Part shown: positions 15,316-23,826 of the stretch, one piece after another
Layout of the letters: each line of letters opens with the position of its first letter
Position numbering within the stretch: the first letter of the stretch is position 1
Assembly (NCBI RefSeq): GCF_011050415.1
Contig: NZ_DRFS01000005.1
Span: 1-64,000, forward strand
DNA from: Halomonas sp.
GTDB lineage: Bacteria; Pseudomonadota; Gammaproteobacteria; Pseudomonadales; Halomonadaceae
Direction: 5' to 3'
Length of the DNA: 64,000 nucleotides
Notes under the pieces: model-generated
What the model was told of the DNA's origin: nothing
The model's database searches: none
The model's input: only the letters and a program-made list of their open reading frames with translations
Made by a program: the position numbers and the translations under genes

Positions 15316-16006
15316 TGAAAATTTGGGTTAAGCCTTCTAACATTATGATTGCTAATAAAGATGCACCGCTTCAAAGCTTGCAAGCTGCTGCTCACTATCT
15401 CCAAATAGCAGTAACTGGTTACCTACGACTTGCCATTACGTCGCCTCCGTGCAACACCCGGAAATTATTGATATCGTGCTGATGAAAATGCAAAGAGCTA
15501 ATAGTCTTTTCAATGTCCTATCCTTTTTCGATTATTAAAAGGAAATGTAAACACAATTTCTCTTTTCCTTTTGATATTGAAGCTAGATATAATTTTTATT
15601 ATATATTTTGTTCTCTAGTTGGCTATGATCAAGCTTTTTCAAAGCGGTTTTCGACTGTTTTGAATTTTTTGTGTGTGCAATTTTTTAATATTTTTAAAAT
15701 AAAGGTGCTAATTCAATAGGTTGATGTGTTATTGCCGAGTGATTTTTATTCCTTTTATATTAATTATTATCAATGATGCTTTTAAATTTCATTTGATAAA
15801 AGTTAAATATTCTATTTTATAACTTAGGTTGCTTGTTGGAAGCCATGCGTTAGCTATTATCAATATTGTCTGGTCAATAAATTCGTTTATTTAAGCGAAA
15901 AAATTAATGGTTTTGAATATTTTAAAAATATTAATAAGCTTAAATATAAACGAAAAATAACTACCAGTGGAAGGAATTTCTGGTACCTCATTAAGGAGAA
16001 TTTAAA
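15316..16006. other. AT-rich 0.69-kb gap before manganese catalase
   Basis: Much more AT-rich than its surroundings. No frame looks like a protein. It contains an inverted repeat AAAAGGAAA/TTTTCCTTTT (15537-15572), two copies of TATTATCAAT about 90 bp apart (15765-15774 and 15855-15864) and the catalase ribosome binding site (AAGGAG). It probably holds a regulated promoter; a small RNA is possible. Confidence 0.5.
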
Positions 16007-16831
16007 ATGTTCCACCATTCTGCAAAACTGCAGTATCCGGTAAAAGTCGATAAGCCCAACCCACAGTTTGCTATGTTGCTTCAGCAAGCGATCGGCGGCG
16101 TTGAAGGGGAAATTCGGGTCGCAATGCAGTATTTCTTCCAGGCAATGGGCGCTCGGGGTGATGACCGTATTCGCGACTTGCTGATGTCGACTGCAACGGA
16201 AGAGCTATCGCATATTGAAATGCTTGGCCATGCGGTTGCGCTTAACCTGGAAGGAGCTCCCGTCTCCTATCTAGATGAGACTGCTAAAGACCCCGTTATG
16301 AATGCCATTCTAGGCGGTGCTAACCCACGGCATCTCTTGTCCTCCGGCCTTTCAGCAATGCCGGTAAACGCAAATGGCGTACCGTTTGATATGAGCCATA
16401 TATACGCCACCGGTAATATCGGTGCCGACATGCTAGCCAACGTGGCAGCAGAGGCGGGCGGAAGGGTACTGGCATCACGCCTTTATAACTGGACTGATGA
16501 TCATGGCATGAAGGATTTCTTGTCGTTCCTGATTGCTCGTGATACTTACCATCAGCAGCAGTGGCTAGCCGTTATAGAAGAGCTGGGTGGCATGCAAGCG
16601 CAGCTTCCGATTCCGAATTCGACGCCTGAAGAGCATGAGGCTACGCAGCACTCTTATTACTATTTAAACACCTTGCTGGATAAAAAAGCACCAAAAGGTC
16701 GCTGGTCTAAGGGCCCTTCTCTTGATGGTAAGAGTAAATATACGGCGATGGAACAGCCTGCACCTGAAGGCCAGGAGCCAACTTTAGGCAAGGCGAAACC
16801 CAATTCTGGCGCCCAAAACGAACAAATGTAG
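16007..16831 (+). CDS. Manganese (non-haem) catalase
   Basis: 274 residues of the dimanganese catalase family. Metal ligands appear in order: Glu in GVEGEIRVAMQYFFQAMG (about 28-45), Glu and His in ATEELSHIEMLG (about 63-74), Glu in AEAGGRVLASRLY (about 146) and His in ARDTYHQQQWL (about 180). It disproportionates hydrogen peroxide without haem, in the cytoplasm. The C-terminal tail is rich in Pro, Gln and Lys, as in other members. AAGGAG lies 9 nt before the ATG. It is followed 47 bp later by a YciE-type ferritin-like gene and then by a Crp/Fnr regulator, consistent with a stress-response group. Confidence 0.93.
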   Translation: MFHHSAKLQYPVKVDKPNPQFAMLLQQAIGGVEGEIRVAMQYFFQAMGARGDDRIRDLLMSTATEELSHIEMLGHAVALNLEGAPVSYLDETAKDPVMNAILGGANPRHLLSSGLSAMPVNANGVPFDMSHIYATGNIGADMLANVAAEAGGRVLASRLYNWTDDHGMKDFLSFLIARDTYHQQQWLAVIEELGGMQAQLPIPNSTPEEHEATQHSYYYLNTLLDKKAPKGRWSKGPSLDGKSKYTAMEQPAPEGQEPTLGKAKPNSGAQNEQM

Positions 16832-16878
16832 ACAAGCGAACGATCGCTTAAATGTGAGATGAATAAGGAGTAGCTGCA

Positions 16879-17379
16879 ATGGAAAGCAAGCATTTAGTAG
16901 ATTGGCTACGTGATGCACATGCCATGGAAAAGCAAGCTGAGAAAATGTTGAAGTCTCAAGCTCATCGCTTAGAACATTACCCAGCGCTGCAGCGGCGTAT
17001 TGAAGACCACGTCGGAGAAACGGTGCGTCAGTCTGAAAAGCTAGAGCACTGTTTGTCCCTATTAGGAACGGATACATCTACTATTAAAGACTTAGGTGCT
17101 CAGCTAACTGCCTTTGGTCAGGCTGTAGGTGGCATGATGGCCGAAGATGAAGTGGTGAAAGGTGGTATCGCGAGTTATGCGTTCGAGCATTTCGAAATAG
17201 CGTGTTATAAAGCTATTATTAAGGCTGCAGATATGGCGTCACAGCCTGAGGTATCTCAGATATGCAAAGAGATTCTTCGAGAAGAAGAAGCGATGGCGGA
17301 TTGGCTCAGTCAACATCTAGATGCAACTACACAGCAATACTTAGAGCGTGACGGGGATAATCTTCGCGCTAAAACGTAA
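16879..17379 (+). CDS. YciE/YciF-type ferritin-like protein (DUF892)
   Basis: 166 residues forming a four-helix bundle with spaced acidic and His residues (DAHAMEKQAEKML, EDHVGETVRQSEKLEHCL, EHFEIACYKAI, EILREEEAMADWL), the DUF892 pattern. Known relatives bind a di-iron centre and are induced by stress; the exact reaction is not settled. AAGGAG precedes the ATG. It is co-oriented with the manganese catalase and ends at a strong terminator, so the two genes most likely form one operon against oxidative or desiccation stress. Confidence 0.85.
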   Translation: MESKHLVDWLRDAHAMEKQAEKMLKSQAHRLEHYPALQRRIEDHVGETVRQSEKLEHCLSLLGTDTSTIKDLGAQLTAFGQAVGGMMAEDEVVKGGIASYAFEHFEIACYKAIIKAADMASQPEVSQICKEILREEEAMADWLSQHLDATTQQYLERDGDNLRAKT

Positions 17380-17404
17380 TCCAAGTGTATTTTTCTGTTG
17401 TATT

Positions 17405-17435
17405 AAAGCCCTGTTTAATAACAGGGCTTTTTTTT
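17405..17435 (+). terminator. Terminator of the catalase/YciE operon
   Basis: AAAGCCCTGTT-TAAT-AACAGGGCTTT followed by further T residues: an 11-bp stem with tetraloop and long T-run, 25 bp past the YciE-type stop. Confidence 0.92.
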
Positions 17436-17719
17436 AAATTATAACTTAGGTAATAATTTTTTCTTAATTTCTGTTGTTAGATAAGTGCTGATTGTTGATA
17501 TTCCTAACATTTAGTTACTCAGCGCAATTAAATTTGTGTGCGAAATTTTTAATGTTCTTAACATTTGTTAATATATTTATGCGAATGAAAAAAATAATCT
17601 TGTGATAACGCTAAGTGGTTACTATATTTCACACGCTGTATTTAACTAATGTCATGTACATTACTGTGTGCTTTCGCCCTGAAAGTATAGTTCTTGTCTA
17701 GCTACAATGGAGTGTAGAG

Positions 17720-18529
17720 ATGATAGGCAGCGCGATTAGTGTACGCCAAGATGATTTTCGGGAAAGTTCAAACTATACGCAGGTAGCTGAATCAATTGTT
17801 AAACCCGCTATGCCTATTTCACTCGAGAATATTCTAAGCAGGTATAGTGAGCTGGGATTGGAGGATCTTGAGCGCTTGGCAAATGTTCAGTGTAATCAGA
17901 TGGAGCTAAAGAAAAATCAAAAACTTTACTCTTTGTGTCAAGGTGGGGCAGACATATTTGTAGTAAGGAAGGGGTGGGTAAGCCTTTATCACTCTTTAGG
18001 TAGTCGTGGGCACGATATTTGTAATGTCTATATGCCAGGCGATATAGTAGGTATTAGAGAAAGTTTTTTTGATAATCATGAAATCACGATAGTGGCGCTA
18101 GAGAATAGTGTATTAGATAAAGTGTCTCTTGAAGATATTCACCGCATATATAATGACTGCGAAGCCATTAAAAAAGCTATTATTTCTTATGTTATGGTTA
18201 ACGATAATATTACAATCGAAAGGTTGCGAAGTTGTACGCATCATAAAGCAGAAGATCGAGTGGCGCATTTTTTGTTGGAAATTTTTGCAAGATATAATTT
18301 CAAGGAAATGATTGGTTCGAATGTATTTTCATTTCCTATTACCCAAGAAGTAGTGGGTGAGTTGCTTGGCATTACCAGTGTTCATGTAAGCCGCTGTATG
18401 ACTGTATTAGAGCAAAAAAAAATGATTCGTAAGGCCAGAAGTACTATCAGGCTGTTGCAGCCAGAGATGATGGCTGAATTGACAGGCTTTGATGAAAGTT
18501 TAATTTATGGTTGCTTAAGAAGATCCTGA
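17720..18529 (+). CDS. Crp/Fnr-family transcriptional regulator
   Basis: 269 residues. Residues from about 55 to 165 form a cyclic-nucleotide-binding-like beta roll (ADIFVVRKGWVSLYHSL, MPGDIVGIRE); the C-terminus has the Crp helix-turn-helix (FPITQEVVGELLGITSVHVS followed by RCMTVLEQKKMI). The cAMP-contact signature of true Crp is not obvious and there is no clear FNR cysteine cluster, so the signal is unknown; the outline recalls FixK/NtcA-like or stress-linked members. The 285-bp AT-rich region upstream probably carries its promoter. Lying next to the peroxide-defence genes, it may control them, which is inference. Confidence 0.85.
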   Translation: MIGSAISVRQDDFRESSNYTQVAESIVKPAMPISLENILSRYSELGLEDLERLANVQCNQMELKKNQKLYSLCQGGADIFVVRKGWVSLYHSLGSRGHDICNVYMPGDIVGIRESFFDNHEITIVALENSVLDKVSLEDIHRIYNDCEAIKKAIISYVMVNDNITIERLRSCTHHKAEDRVAHFLLEIFARYNFKEMIGSNVFSFPITQEVVGELLGITSVHVSRCMTVLEQKKMIRKARSTIRLLQPEMMAELTGFDESLIYGCLRRS

Positions 18530-18770
18530 TTATTTAATGATAAGATTTTTATGATTTTGCAATAGGTATCTTTAATCCCATGGTTATACTTTTTTGGGCC
18601 ATAAAGTTAACTTAAATTATAGATAAATTGTCCAAACCTTCTTTTATCTAATTTTTAACTTAACACACGTTATGAAAAGCATTAATAACCTTGCATGCTG
18701 GTTTAGTTTGGCTACGCTAGTGCTTGCAATATGTTCGACCTGAAACCTAATCATACAAGGAGTGGATTAG

Positions 18771-19772
18771 ATGACAGTCAAAAGCACACCGCTAAATTCT
18801 GTAACCGCACATAAGCAATATAGCGAAATGGCCGATACACCTAATGCTCACAGCAAACAGGCTCAGCGTACACAGGTACAGGATGCCTACCCGTCGCGTT
18901 TGGCTTATATGCCTGAGAAGCGTTGGCTCCCACGACAAGACGCAGTGGTTAAAGGGCGCCAGCTTTCTGGCCCTTTAAGCCAAGCGCAGCTTGACGAGTT
19001 CGAGCGTAAAGGGTTTTTGTTCATCCCCAACCTTATTGAAGGTGCTGAGCTGGATGAGCTGCGTCGGGAAATGCAGGCGCTGATGAGTAATGATGCCTAT
19101 CGTAACGAAGATTTCAGCATTACCGAGCCAGCAAGCCAGGAAATTCGCTCGCTGTTTGCGGTGCATTTCCTATCTGAGCGCTTAGGTAAGCTGGCGACCG
19201 ATGAGCGAGTCGCGGGCGCTGCACGCCAAATTATTGGCGATGACCCTTATGTGCATCAGTCGAGGATCAATTATAAGCCGGGGCTTGCGGGGCAGGGGTT
19301 TAACTGGCACTCCGATTTCGAAACGTGGCACGCTGAAGATGGCATGCCAGCGATGCATGCGGTGAGCGCTTCGCTGATCCTGACCGACAATCACGAGTTC
19401 AATGGCCCATTGATGCTGATTCCTGGTTCGCACAATAAGTTTGTGCCGTGCTTGGGTGAAACGCCGGAGGATAATCACAAAAGCTCTCTGAAAGCACAGG
19501 AAGTGGGGGTGCCAAGTCCTGAAGCACTGACGGAGCTAGTGGCTGAGCACGGTATTGAAGCGCCTAAGGGTAAAGCCGGCGGCTTGTTACTTTTCGACTG
19601 CAATACCCTGCATGCTTCGAATGCTAACCTGTCGCCAGACCCGCGTAGCAACGTGTTCTTTGTGTTTAATCGTCCAGATAACCGCTGTGGTGAGCCGTAT
19701 GCTGCGGCCAAACAGCGTCCGGATTTTCTGGCCCATAGCCCGAGTGAGCAGGTGCAGCAACATCGCCAATAA
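18771..19772 (+). CDS. ectD: Ectoine hydroxylase
   Basis: 333 residues of the non-haem Fe(II)/2-oxoglutarate dioxygenase family. The diagnostic EctD stretch FNWHSDFETWHAEDGMP (about 176-192) supplies the first His and Asp iron ligands, and TLHASN (about 278-283) the second His. It hydroxylates ectoine to 5-hydroxyectoine, a compatible solute that protects against salt, heat and drying. It is cytoplasmic. A GGAG-type site precedes ATG 18771. No ectABC genes are near, which is normal for Halomonas-type genomes where ectD is unlinked. The 241 bp upstream should hold an osmotically controlled promoter, but I see no clear element. Confidence 0.95.
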   Translation: MTVKSTPLNSVTAHKQYSEMADTPNAHSKQAQRTQVQDAYPSRLAYMPEKRWLPRQDAVVKGRQLSGPLSQAQLDEFERKGFLFIPNLIEGAELDELRREMQALMSNDAYRNEDFSITEPASQEIRSLFAVHFLSERLGKLATDERVAGAARQIIGDDPYVHQSRINYKPGLAGQGFNWHSDFETWHAEDGMPAMHAVSASLILTDNHEFNGPLMLIPGSHNKFVPCLGETPEDNHKSSLKAQEVGVPSPEALTELVAEHGIEAPKGKAGGLLLFDCNTLHASNANLSPDPRSNVFFVFNRPDNRCGEPYAAAKQRPDFLAHSPSEQVQQHRQ

Positions 19773-19887
19773 ATCTGGCGATGATAAATTCCTGGCTTAA
19801 GGTTGTGGAACCTTAGTATAGGTGGGGTAAACTGTTGCGCCTGTCGTTGCGAAAGCGGCACGCATAATGAGAAGGAGAATACCCGCC

Positions 19888-20553
19888 ATGCGTTTTGTTC
19901 TACAGTTTACCGATGGCCAGGAGTTTCCCCACGCGTTGGGCAAAGTTGTCTGCATCGGCCGCAATTATGCCGACCATGCGAAAGAGCTGGATAATCCGGT
20001 ACCCACTGAACCATTGCTGTTCATTAAGCCGGCGACTAGCGTAGTGGATCTTACGAAACCGTTGGATCCACCTTTTTCTCGCGGCGACGTACATTACGAA
20101 GTGGAGCTTGCTCTGCTGGTAGGTGAAACGTTAACCCATGCTACCCAGGATGAAGCCGAGCGCGCCATCGTGGGCATTGGTTTGGCGATGGACCTGACAC
20201 TGCGTGATGTACAAACGAAGCTAAAAGAGAAGGGGCACCCTTGGGAAATTTGTAAAGCATTTGACGGAGCCTGCCCGCTTTCGTCGTTTTTGCCGTTAAG
20301 CCGTGTTCCTAACTGGAATGCGCTGGCTTTCACGCTTGATATTGATGGTGAAGAAGTTCAACACGGTGAAGGCTCCGATATGATCTTCGCCGTTCCTACC
20401 CTAGTGGCCGAAATGAGTCGCCACTTTACCCTAGAGCCGGGCGATGTGATTTTGACCGGCACGCCGGCAGGGGTAGGGGAACTGGTTCGTGGTTCAAAAC
20501 TGCGCTTAACCTTAACCGGTGGTTTAGAAATCGAAACCAGCGTAGTCGAGTAA
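19888..20553 (+). CDS. Fumarylacetoacetate hydrolase-family protein
   Basis: 221 residues from ATG 19888 (MRFVLQFTDGQEF); an upstream ATG at 19867 overlaps the ribosome binding site AAGGAG itself, so the downstream start is better. FAH-fold landmarks: CIGRNYADHAKEL, the metal-binding E-x-E in HYEVELALLVG, DLTLRD and the C-terminal GDVILTGTPAGVGEL. The size and sequence resemble YcgM-like short members that act as acylpyruvate hydrolase or oxaloacetate tautomerase/decarboxylase. The exact substrate is not decided by sequence. It follows ectD by 115 bp on the same strand. Confidence 0.88.
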   Translation: MRFVLQFTDGQEFPHALGKVVCIGRNYADHAKELDNPVPTEPLLFIKPATSVVDLTKPLDPPFSRGDVHYEVELALLVGETLTHATQDEAERAIVGIGLAMDLTLRDVQTKLKEKGHPWEICKAFDGACPLSSFLPLSRVPNWNALAFTLDIDGEEVQHGEGSDMIFAVPTLVAEMSRHFTLEPGDVILTGTPAGVGELVRGSKLRLTLTGGLEIETSVVE

Positions 20554-20599
20554 CTCTAAGCCCAGTAGCTCTAAGTCCAGTAGCTCTATGGCCCAGCAG
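20554..20599. repeat. Three tandem 15-16-bp repeats
   Basis: The unit CTCTAAGCCCAGTAG is repeated as CTCTAAGTCCAGTAG and CTCTATGGCCCAGCAG immediately after the FAH-family stop codon. It does not encode anything I can recognise. Copy number may vary between strains. Confidence 0.7.
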
Positions 20600-20686
20600 T
20601 TCTATCTCTGAGTCAGTGGATGGTGGAGTCACCCAGTAGTGGAGTAGATAGCACGCCACAAGCATTCGCTATCGTTAAGCTCAAGA

Positions 20687-20725
20687 GAAGCGCCACCCGT
20701 TAATCACGGGTGGCGCTTCCTATTT
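20687..20725. terminator. Terminator between FAH gene and speA
   Basis: GAAGCGCCACCCGT pairs with ACGGGTGGCGCTTC across a 5-nt loop (20687-20719), followed by TATTTT. The 14-bp GC-rich stem probably stops transcripts arriving from both sides, as the genes converge here. Confidence 0.85.
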
Positions 20726-20765
20726 TGGGGCTGGTTAATGCAAGTCAGTTACTCAAGCTAGCCGG

Positions 20766-22682
20766 TCACTCAAGATAGGTATAGCCTTCCAATCCTTCGC
20801 TTAAGCTTGCCGCAAAGCGTGCTTGCTCTTCGGCAGAAAGGCCACTTGCTGCCAGTTGGTCAGTAAGCTTTTGCTTCAACACATTGGCATTGAAGTTGAC
20901 GTAGGCGAGCACGTCGGCCACCGAATCCCCTGCAAGTGGATTAGACAGTGTCCATTCGCCGTCTGCATTGAGTGCCGCGTCAACGGAGTCGGTATCTCCG
21001 AACAGGTTGTGCAGGTCGCCGAGAATTTCCTGATAGGCGCCCACCAGGAAGAACCCTAACCAGCGTTCATCGTCAGATGGCCACTCGGGAAGCGGCAGCG
21101 TGCTTTCAACGCCCTGTCCGTCAACATAACTGTCAATGCGGCCGTCGGAGTCGCAGGTAATATCCTGAATTACCGCCCGCCGTGTAGGAGCTTGGTCTAG
21201 CCCGCTCAGTGGTAGCACCGGGAAAATCTGCTGAATGCCCCACACATCGGGCACGGATTGAAACAGCGAGAAATTGACGAACAGCTTATCGGCAAGCTTT
21301 TCCGCTAACTCATCCATAATCTCGCGGTGAGCACGGTTACGGGTGTCAAGCTGAGTGCGCAGTCGTGCGCAGGCAGCCATGTAAATACGCTCGCCTTCGG
21401 CGCGGGCAGTAATATTGCTCAAGCCCATCACAAAACGATCTTGCAACTCACTGACCGCTTGTAATAGGTCGTGCCACGATTCAACCAACATCCGCGGCTC
21501 TTGGGCGGTGGCAAGCTGCTCAAATACACGCCACAACAACTCCACTTGAGTATCTTCTTGGGGGTGCCGTTCAGGCGGGGTGTCATCAATGCGCTCTTCG
21601 CCAATCACGTTGGTGATGAGCACTGCGTGATGAGCGGTAAGTGCACGGCCGGATTCGCTGATTAAATGCGGCTGGGGCAGGTTCGCTTCCTGGCAAAGCT
21701 GGGCAAACGCGCTCACCACGTTACGGGCATATTCGCGCATTGAATAGTTTGCTGAGCAGAAGCTGCGTGAGCGGGTGCCTTCGTAGTCAATCCCAAGGCC
21801 GCCGCCCACGTCGACAGTGTCAATCGGCGCGCCCAGCTCCATCAGATTTTGGTAGAAGCGCGCGCACTCTCGCAGACCGCGTTGAATATCGCGAATATTG
21901 GCGATCTGTGAACCCAGGTGGAAATGCACTAACTGCAAGCTGGCCAGGGCATCCTGCTCACGCAGGGTTTCTACCACCTCAAGAATCTGGCTGGCGGTCA
22001 GGCCAAACTTGGATTTTTCACCGCCGGTATTTTGCCACTTGCCTTTACCCACAGAGGCCAGGCGAGCGCGCAGACCAATACGCGGCGTTACTTCCAGTTC
22101 GCGGGCTTCTTCTAAAATCAGCTGTAGCTCGGAGAGCTTTTCAACGACCAGGTAGACCTTATGGCCGAGCTTCTCACCCAGCAACGCAAGGCGAACATAT
22201 TCGCGGTCTTTATAGCCGTTGCAGACAATCAGGGAGGAGCCGCCATCGGAGAGCGCTAAAACAGCCAGCAGCTCGGGTTTGCTGCCCGCTTCCAACCCAA
22301 CGCGACCATTGCCACGCTCAGCGGTGGCTAAAATTTCTTCCACCACACGGCGCTGCTGGTTCACTTTGATCGGGTAAACCGCGGTGTAGCCACCCTGGTA
22401 CTCGCAGTCGCTCATGGCAGCATCAAACGCGCCGCACAGCTGCTCGACTCGATCATGAAGAATATCGCTAAAACGCACTAATACCGGCAAACGCAGCCCG
22501 GCATTTTGCAGTTGGCGAACCAACCCGCTAAGCGGTAAGGCAGGGCCCTCTGCATCGCTGCCCAGCGGTCGCACGAGCGCGTGACCATGATCATCGACAT
22601 CGAAATAGCCGCTGCCCCATTGATCGATATTCCAGGTGCGCCGGGCGCGTAGCGCCGGGCTAGTTGTGGCCATCAAACTCAT
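20766..22682 (-). CDS. speA: Biosynthetic arginine decarboxylase
   Basis: 638 residues, the usual SpeA length. The PLP lysine lies in YPIKVNQQ (about 101-108), the phosphate-binding loop includes HFHLGSQIANI and DVGGGLGIDYEGT, and the C-terminal alpha-beta domain follows (GRIDSYVDGQGV, LGDLHNLFGDTDSV). It converts arginine to agmatine, the first step of putrescine and spermidine synthesis. It starts within the last codons of thrB (ATGA overlap, 22679-22682) with GAGG 7 nt upstream, so it is translationally coupled to thrB. It ends at a strong terminator. Confidence 0.95.
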   Translation of the reverse strand: MSLMATTSPALRARRTWNIDQWGSGYFDVDDHGHALVRPLGSDAEGPALPLSGLVRQLQNAGLRLPVLVRFSDILHDRVEQLCGAFDAAMSDCEYQGGYTAVYPIKVNQQRRVVEEILATAERGNGRVGLEAGSKPELLAVLALSDGGSSLIVCNGYKDREYVRLALLGEKLGHKVYLVVEKLSELQLILEEARELEVTPRIGLRARLASVGKGKWQNTGGEKSKFGLTASQILEVVETLREQDALASLQLVHFHLGSQIANIRDIQRGLRECARFYQNLMELGAPIDTVDVGGGLGIDYEGTRSRSFCSANYSMREYARNVVSAFAQLCQEANLPQPHLISESGRALTAHHAVLITNVIGEERIDDTPPERHPQEDTQVELLWRVFEQLATAQEPRMLVESWHDLLQAVSELQDRFVMGLSNITARAEGERIYMAACARLRTQLDTRNRAHREIMDELAEKLADKLFVNFSLFQSVPDVWGIQQIFPVLPLSGLDQAPTRRAVIQDITCDSDGRIDSYVDGQGVESTLPLPEWPSDDERWLGFFLVGAYQEILGDLHNLFGDTDSVDAALNADGEWTLSNPLAGDSVADVLAYVNFNANVLKQKLTDQLAASGLSAEEQARFAASLSEGLEGYTYLE

Positions 22683-23638
22683 GCAGAAACCTCAGGCAGC
22701 GGCAGCGCACCGTGGGCAATGCGCGCATTTAAAATAGTACGAAAACGCTCCGGGTCGTGGGGCGTCAAATCGTGGGCTGGTGGGTCAACGTAGACCACCA
22801 ACAAACGCGACAGCCAGTAGCGCAGCGCCGTCATACGTAACATGGTAGGCCATAGCTCACGCTCCGCAATGGTTAACGGACGGCGTGCTTGATAGGCGCT
22901 TAATAAGGTGTCGTAGCGCTCTGGGTTCAGCGTACCATCCTCGTTAGAGGCCCAATCATTGATCACAATCGCTAAGTCAAACAGCAAGTCACCGGTACAG
23001 CCATTGTAAAAGTCGATAATGCCGCCGAGCTGGTCACCTTCGAATAGGGTGTTGTCACGGAACAGGTCGCCGTGCAGAGCGCCTTGTGGCAGCTCGTTGT
23101 GCTGGATAAAAGCACTTTCAAAGTCGTCGACTTCATTTTTCATCAACGTTTGATCGGCGGGGCTTAAATAGCTCAACACCTTGTGGTGCATAACATGCAG
23201 CCAATTCAGGTCACGCGGGTTCGGGCGATGTCCTGGAAAACGCTTTGAAACCACATGCAAGCGGCCAAGGGTATCGCCCAAGGCGTGACACTGAGCCAGG
23301 TTCGGCGCTTCAGGATGCCTGCCAGGCAGGCGCGGAAACAGGAGCGCCGGCTTGCCTTCTAGGCTATGCAGCGCAATGCCTTCGCGGTCATGTACGGTGC
23401 CAGGCACCGGTAAACGGTGCTCATCTAAATAATCGAGCAGTTCGACAAAAAATGGCAGCTCTTCATGCTCGCCCTGTTCGAACAGAGTTAACACCAGTTC
23501 ACGACGGTCAGTGGTCACAAAAAACGTCGAGTTTTCAGTGCCGCCCGCAACGCCCTGTAGGGAAACGAAACTACCAACATCAAATTTTTCTAAAAACGCG
23601 GCGACCTGTGCGTCGCTAAGCGGGGTAAATACAGCCAT
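22679..23638 (-). CDS. thrB: Homoserine kinase (choline-kinase-like type)
   Basis: 319 residues from ATG 23638 (MAVFTPLSDAQ), the start that matches known homologues; longer starts add unconserved sequence. The APH/choline-kinase fold shows GGTENSTFFV, ALHGDLFRDNTLFEG (catalytic Asp in HGDLFxDN) and GIIDFYNGC (metal-binding Asp). This is the Pseudomonas-type ThrB that phosphorylates L-homoserine for threonine synthesis, unrelated in fold to the GHMP enzyme of E. coli. It is the first gene of a thrB-speA pair and is divergent from polA. Confidence 0.9.
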   Translation of the reverse strand: MAVFTPLSDAQVAAFLEKFDVGSFVSLQGVAGGTENSTFFVTTDRRELVLTLFEQGEHEELPFFVELLDYLDEHRLPVPGTVHDREGIALHSLEGKPALLFPRLPGRHPEAPNLAQCHALGDTLGRLHVVSKRFPGHRPNPRDLNWLHVMHHKVLSYLSPADQTLMKNEVDDFESAFIQHNELPQGALHGDLFRDNTLFEGDQLGGIIDFYNGCTGDLLFDLAIVINDWASNEDGTLNPERYDTLLSAYQARRPLTIAERELWPTMLRMTALRYWLSRLLVVYVDPPAHDLTPHDPERFRTILNARIAHGALPLPEVSA

Positions 23639-23826
23639 GAGAATCTCGCCCAGGTTGCTAAGCCCATTATTGTAGCGGCTTGAAAGCTCAGTTGGCAGCG
23701 TTGTTGTCACAGTTATAAATAGAGTTGAGGTGGATTGGCTCTGCAGGCAGCCTGTGCAACGCGTATTATGTGGACATCGCTTTTTTTACGACCCTTTTTA
23801 GCAATTTTCAATAATGGAACTTGGTT

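Noticed and set aside
15513..15719. 68-codon frame in the AT-rich gap
   Set aside because: Phe/Asn/Lys-rich composition reflects AT-rich DNA; no start signal or known motif.
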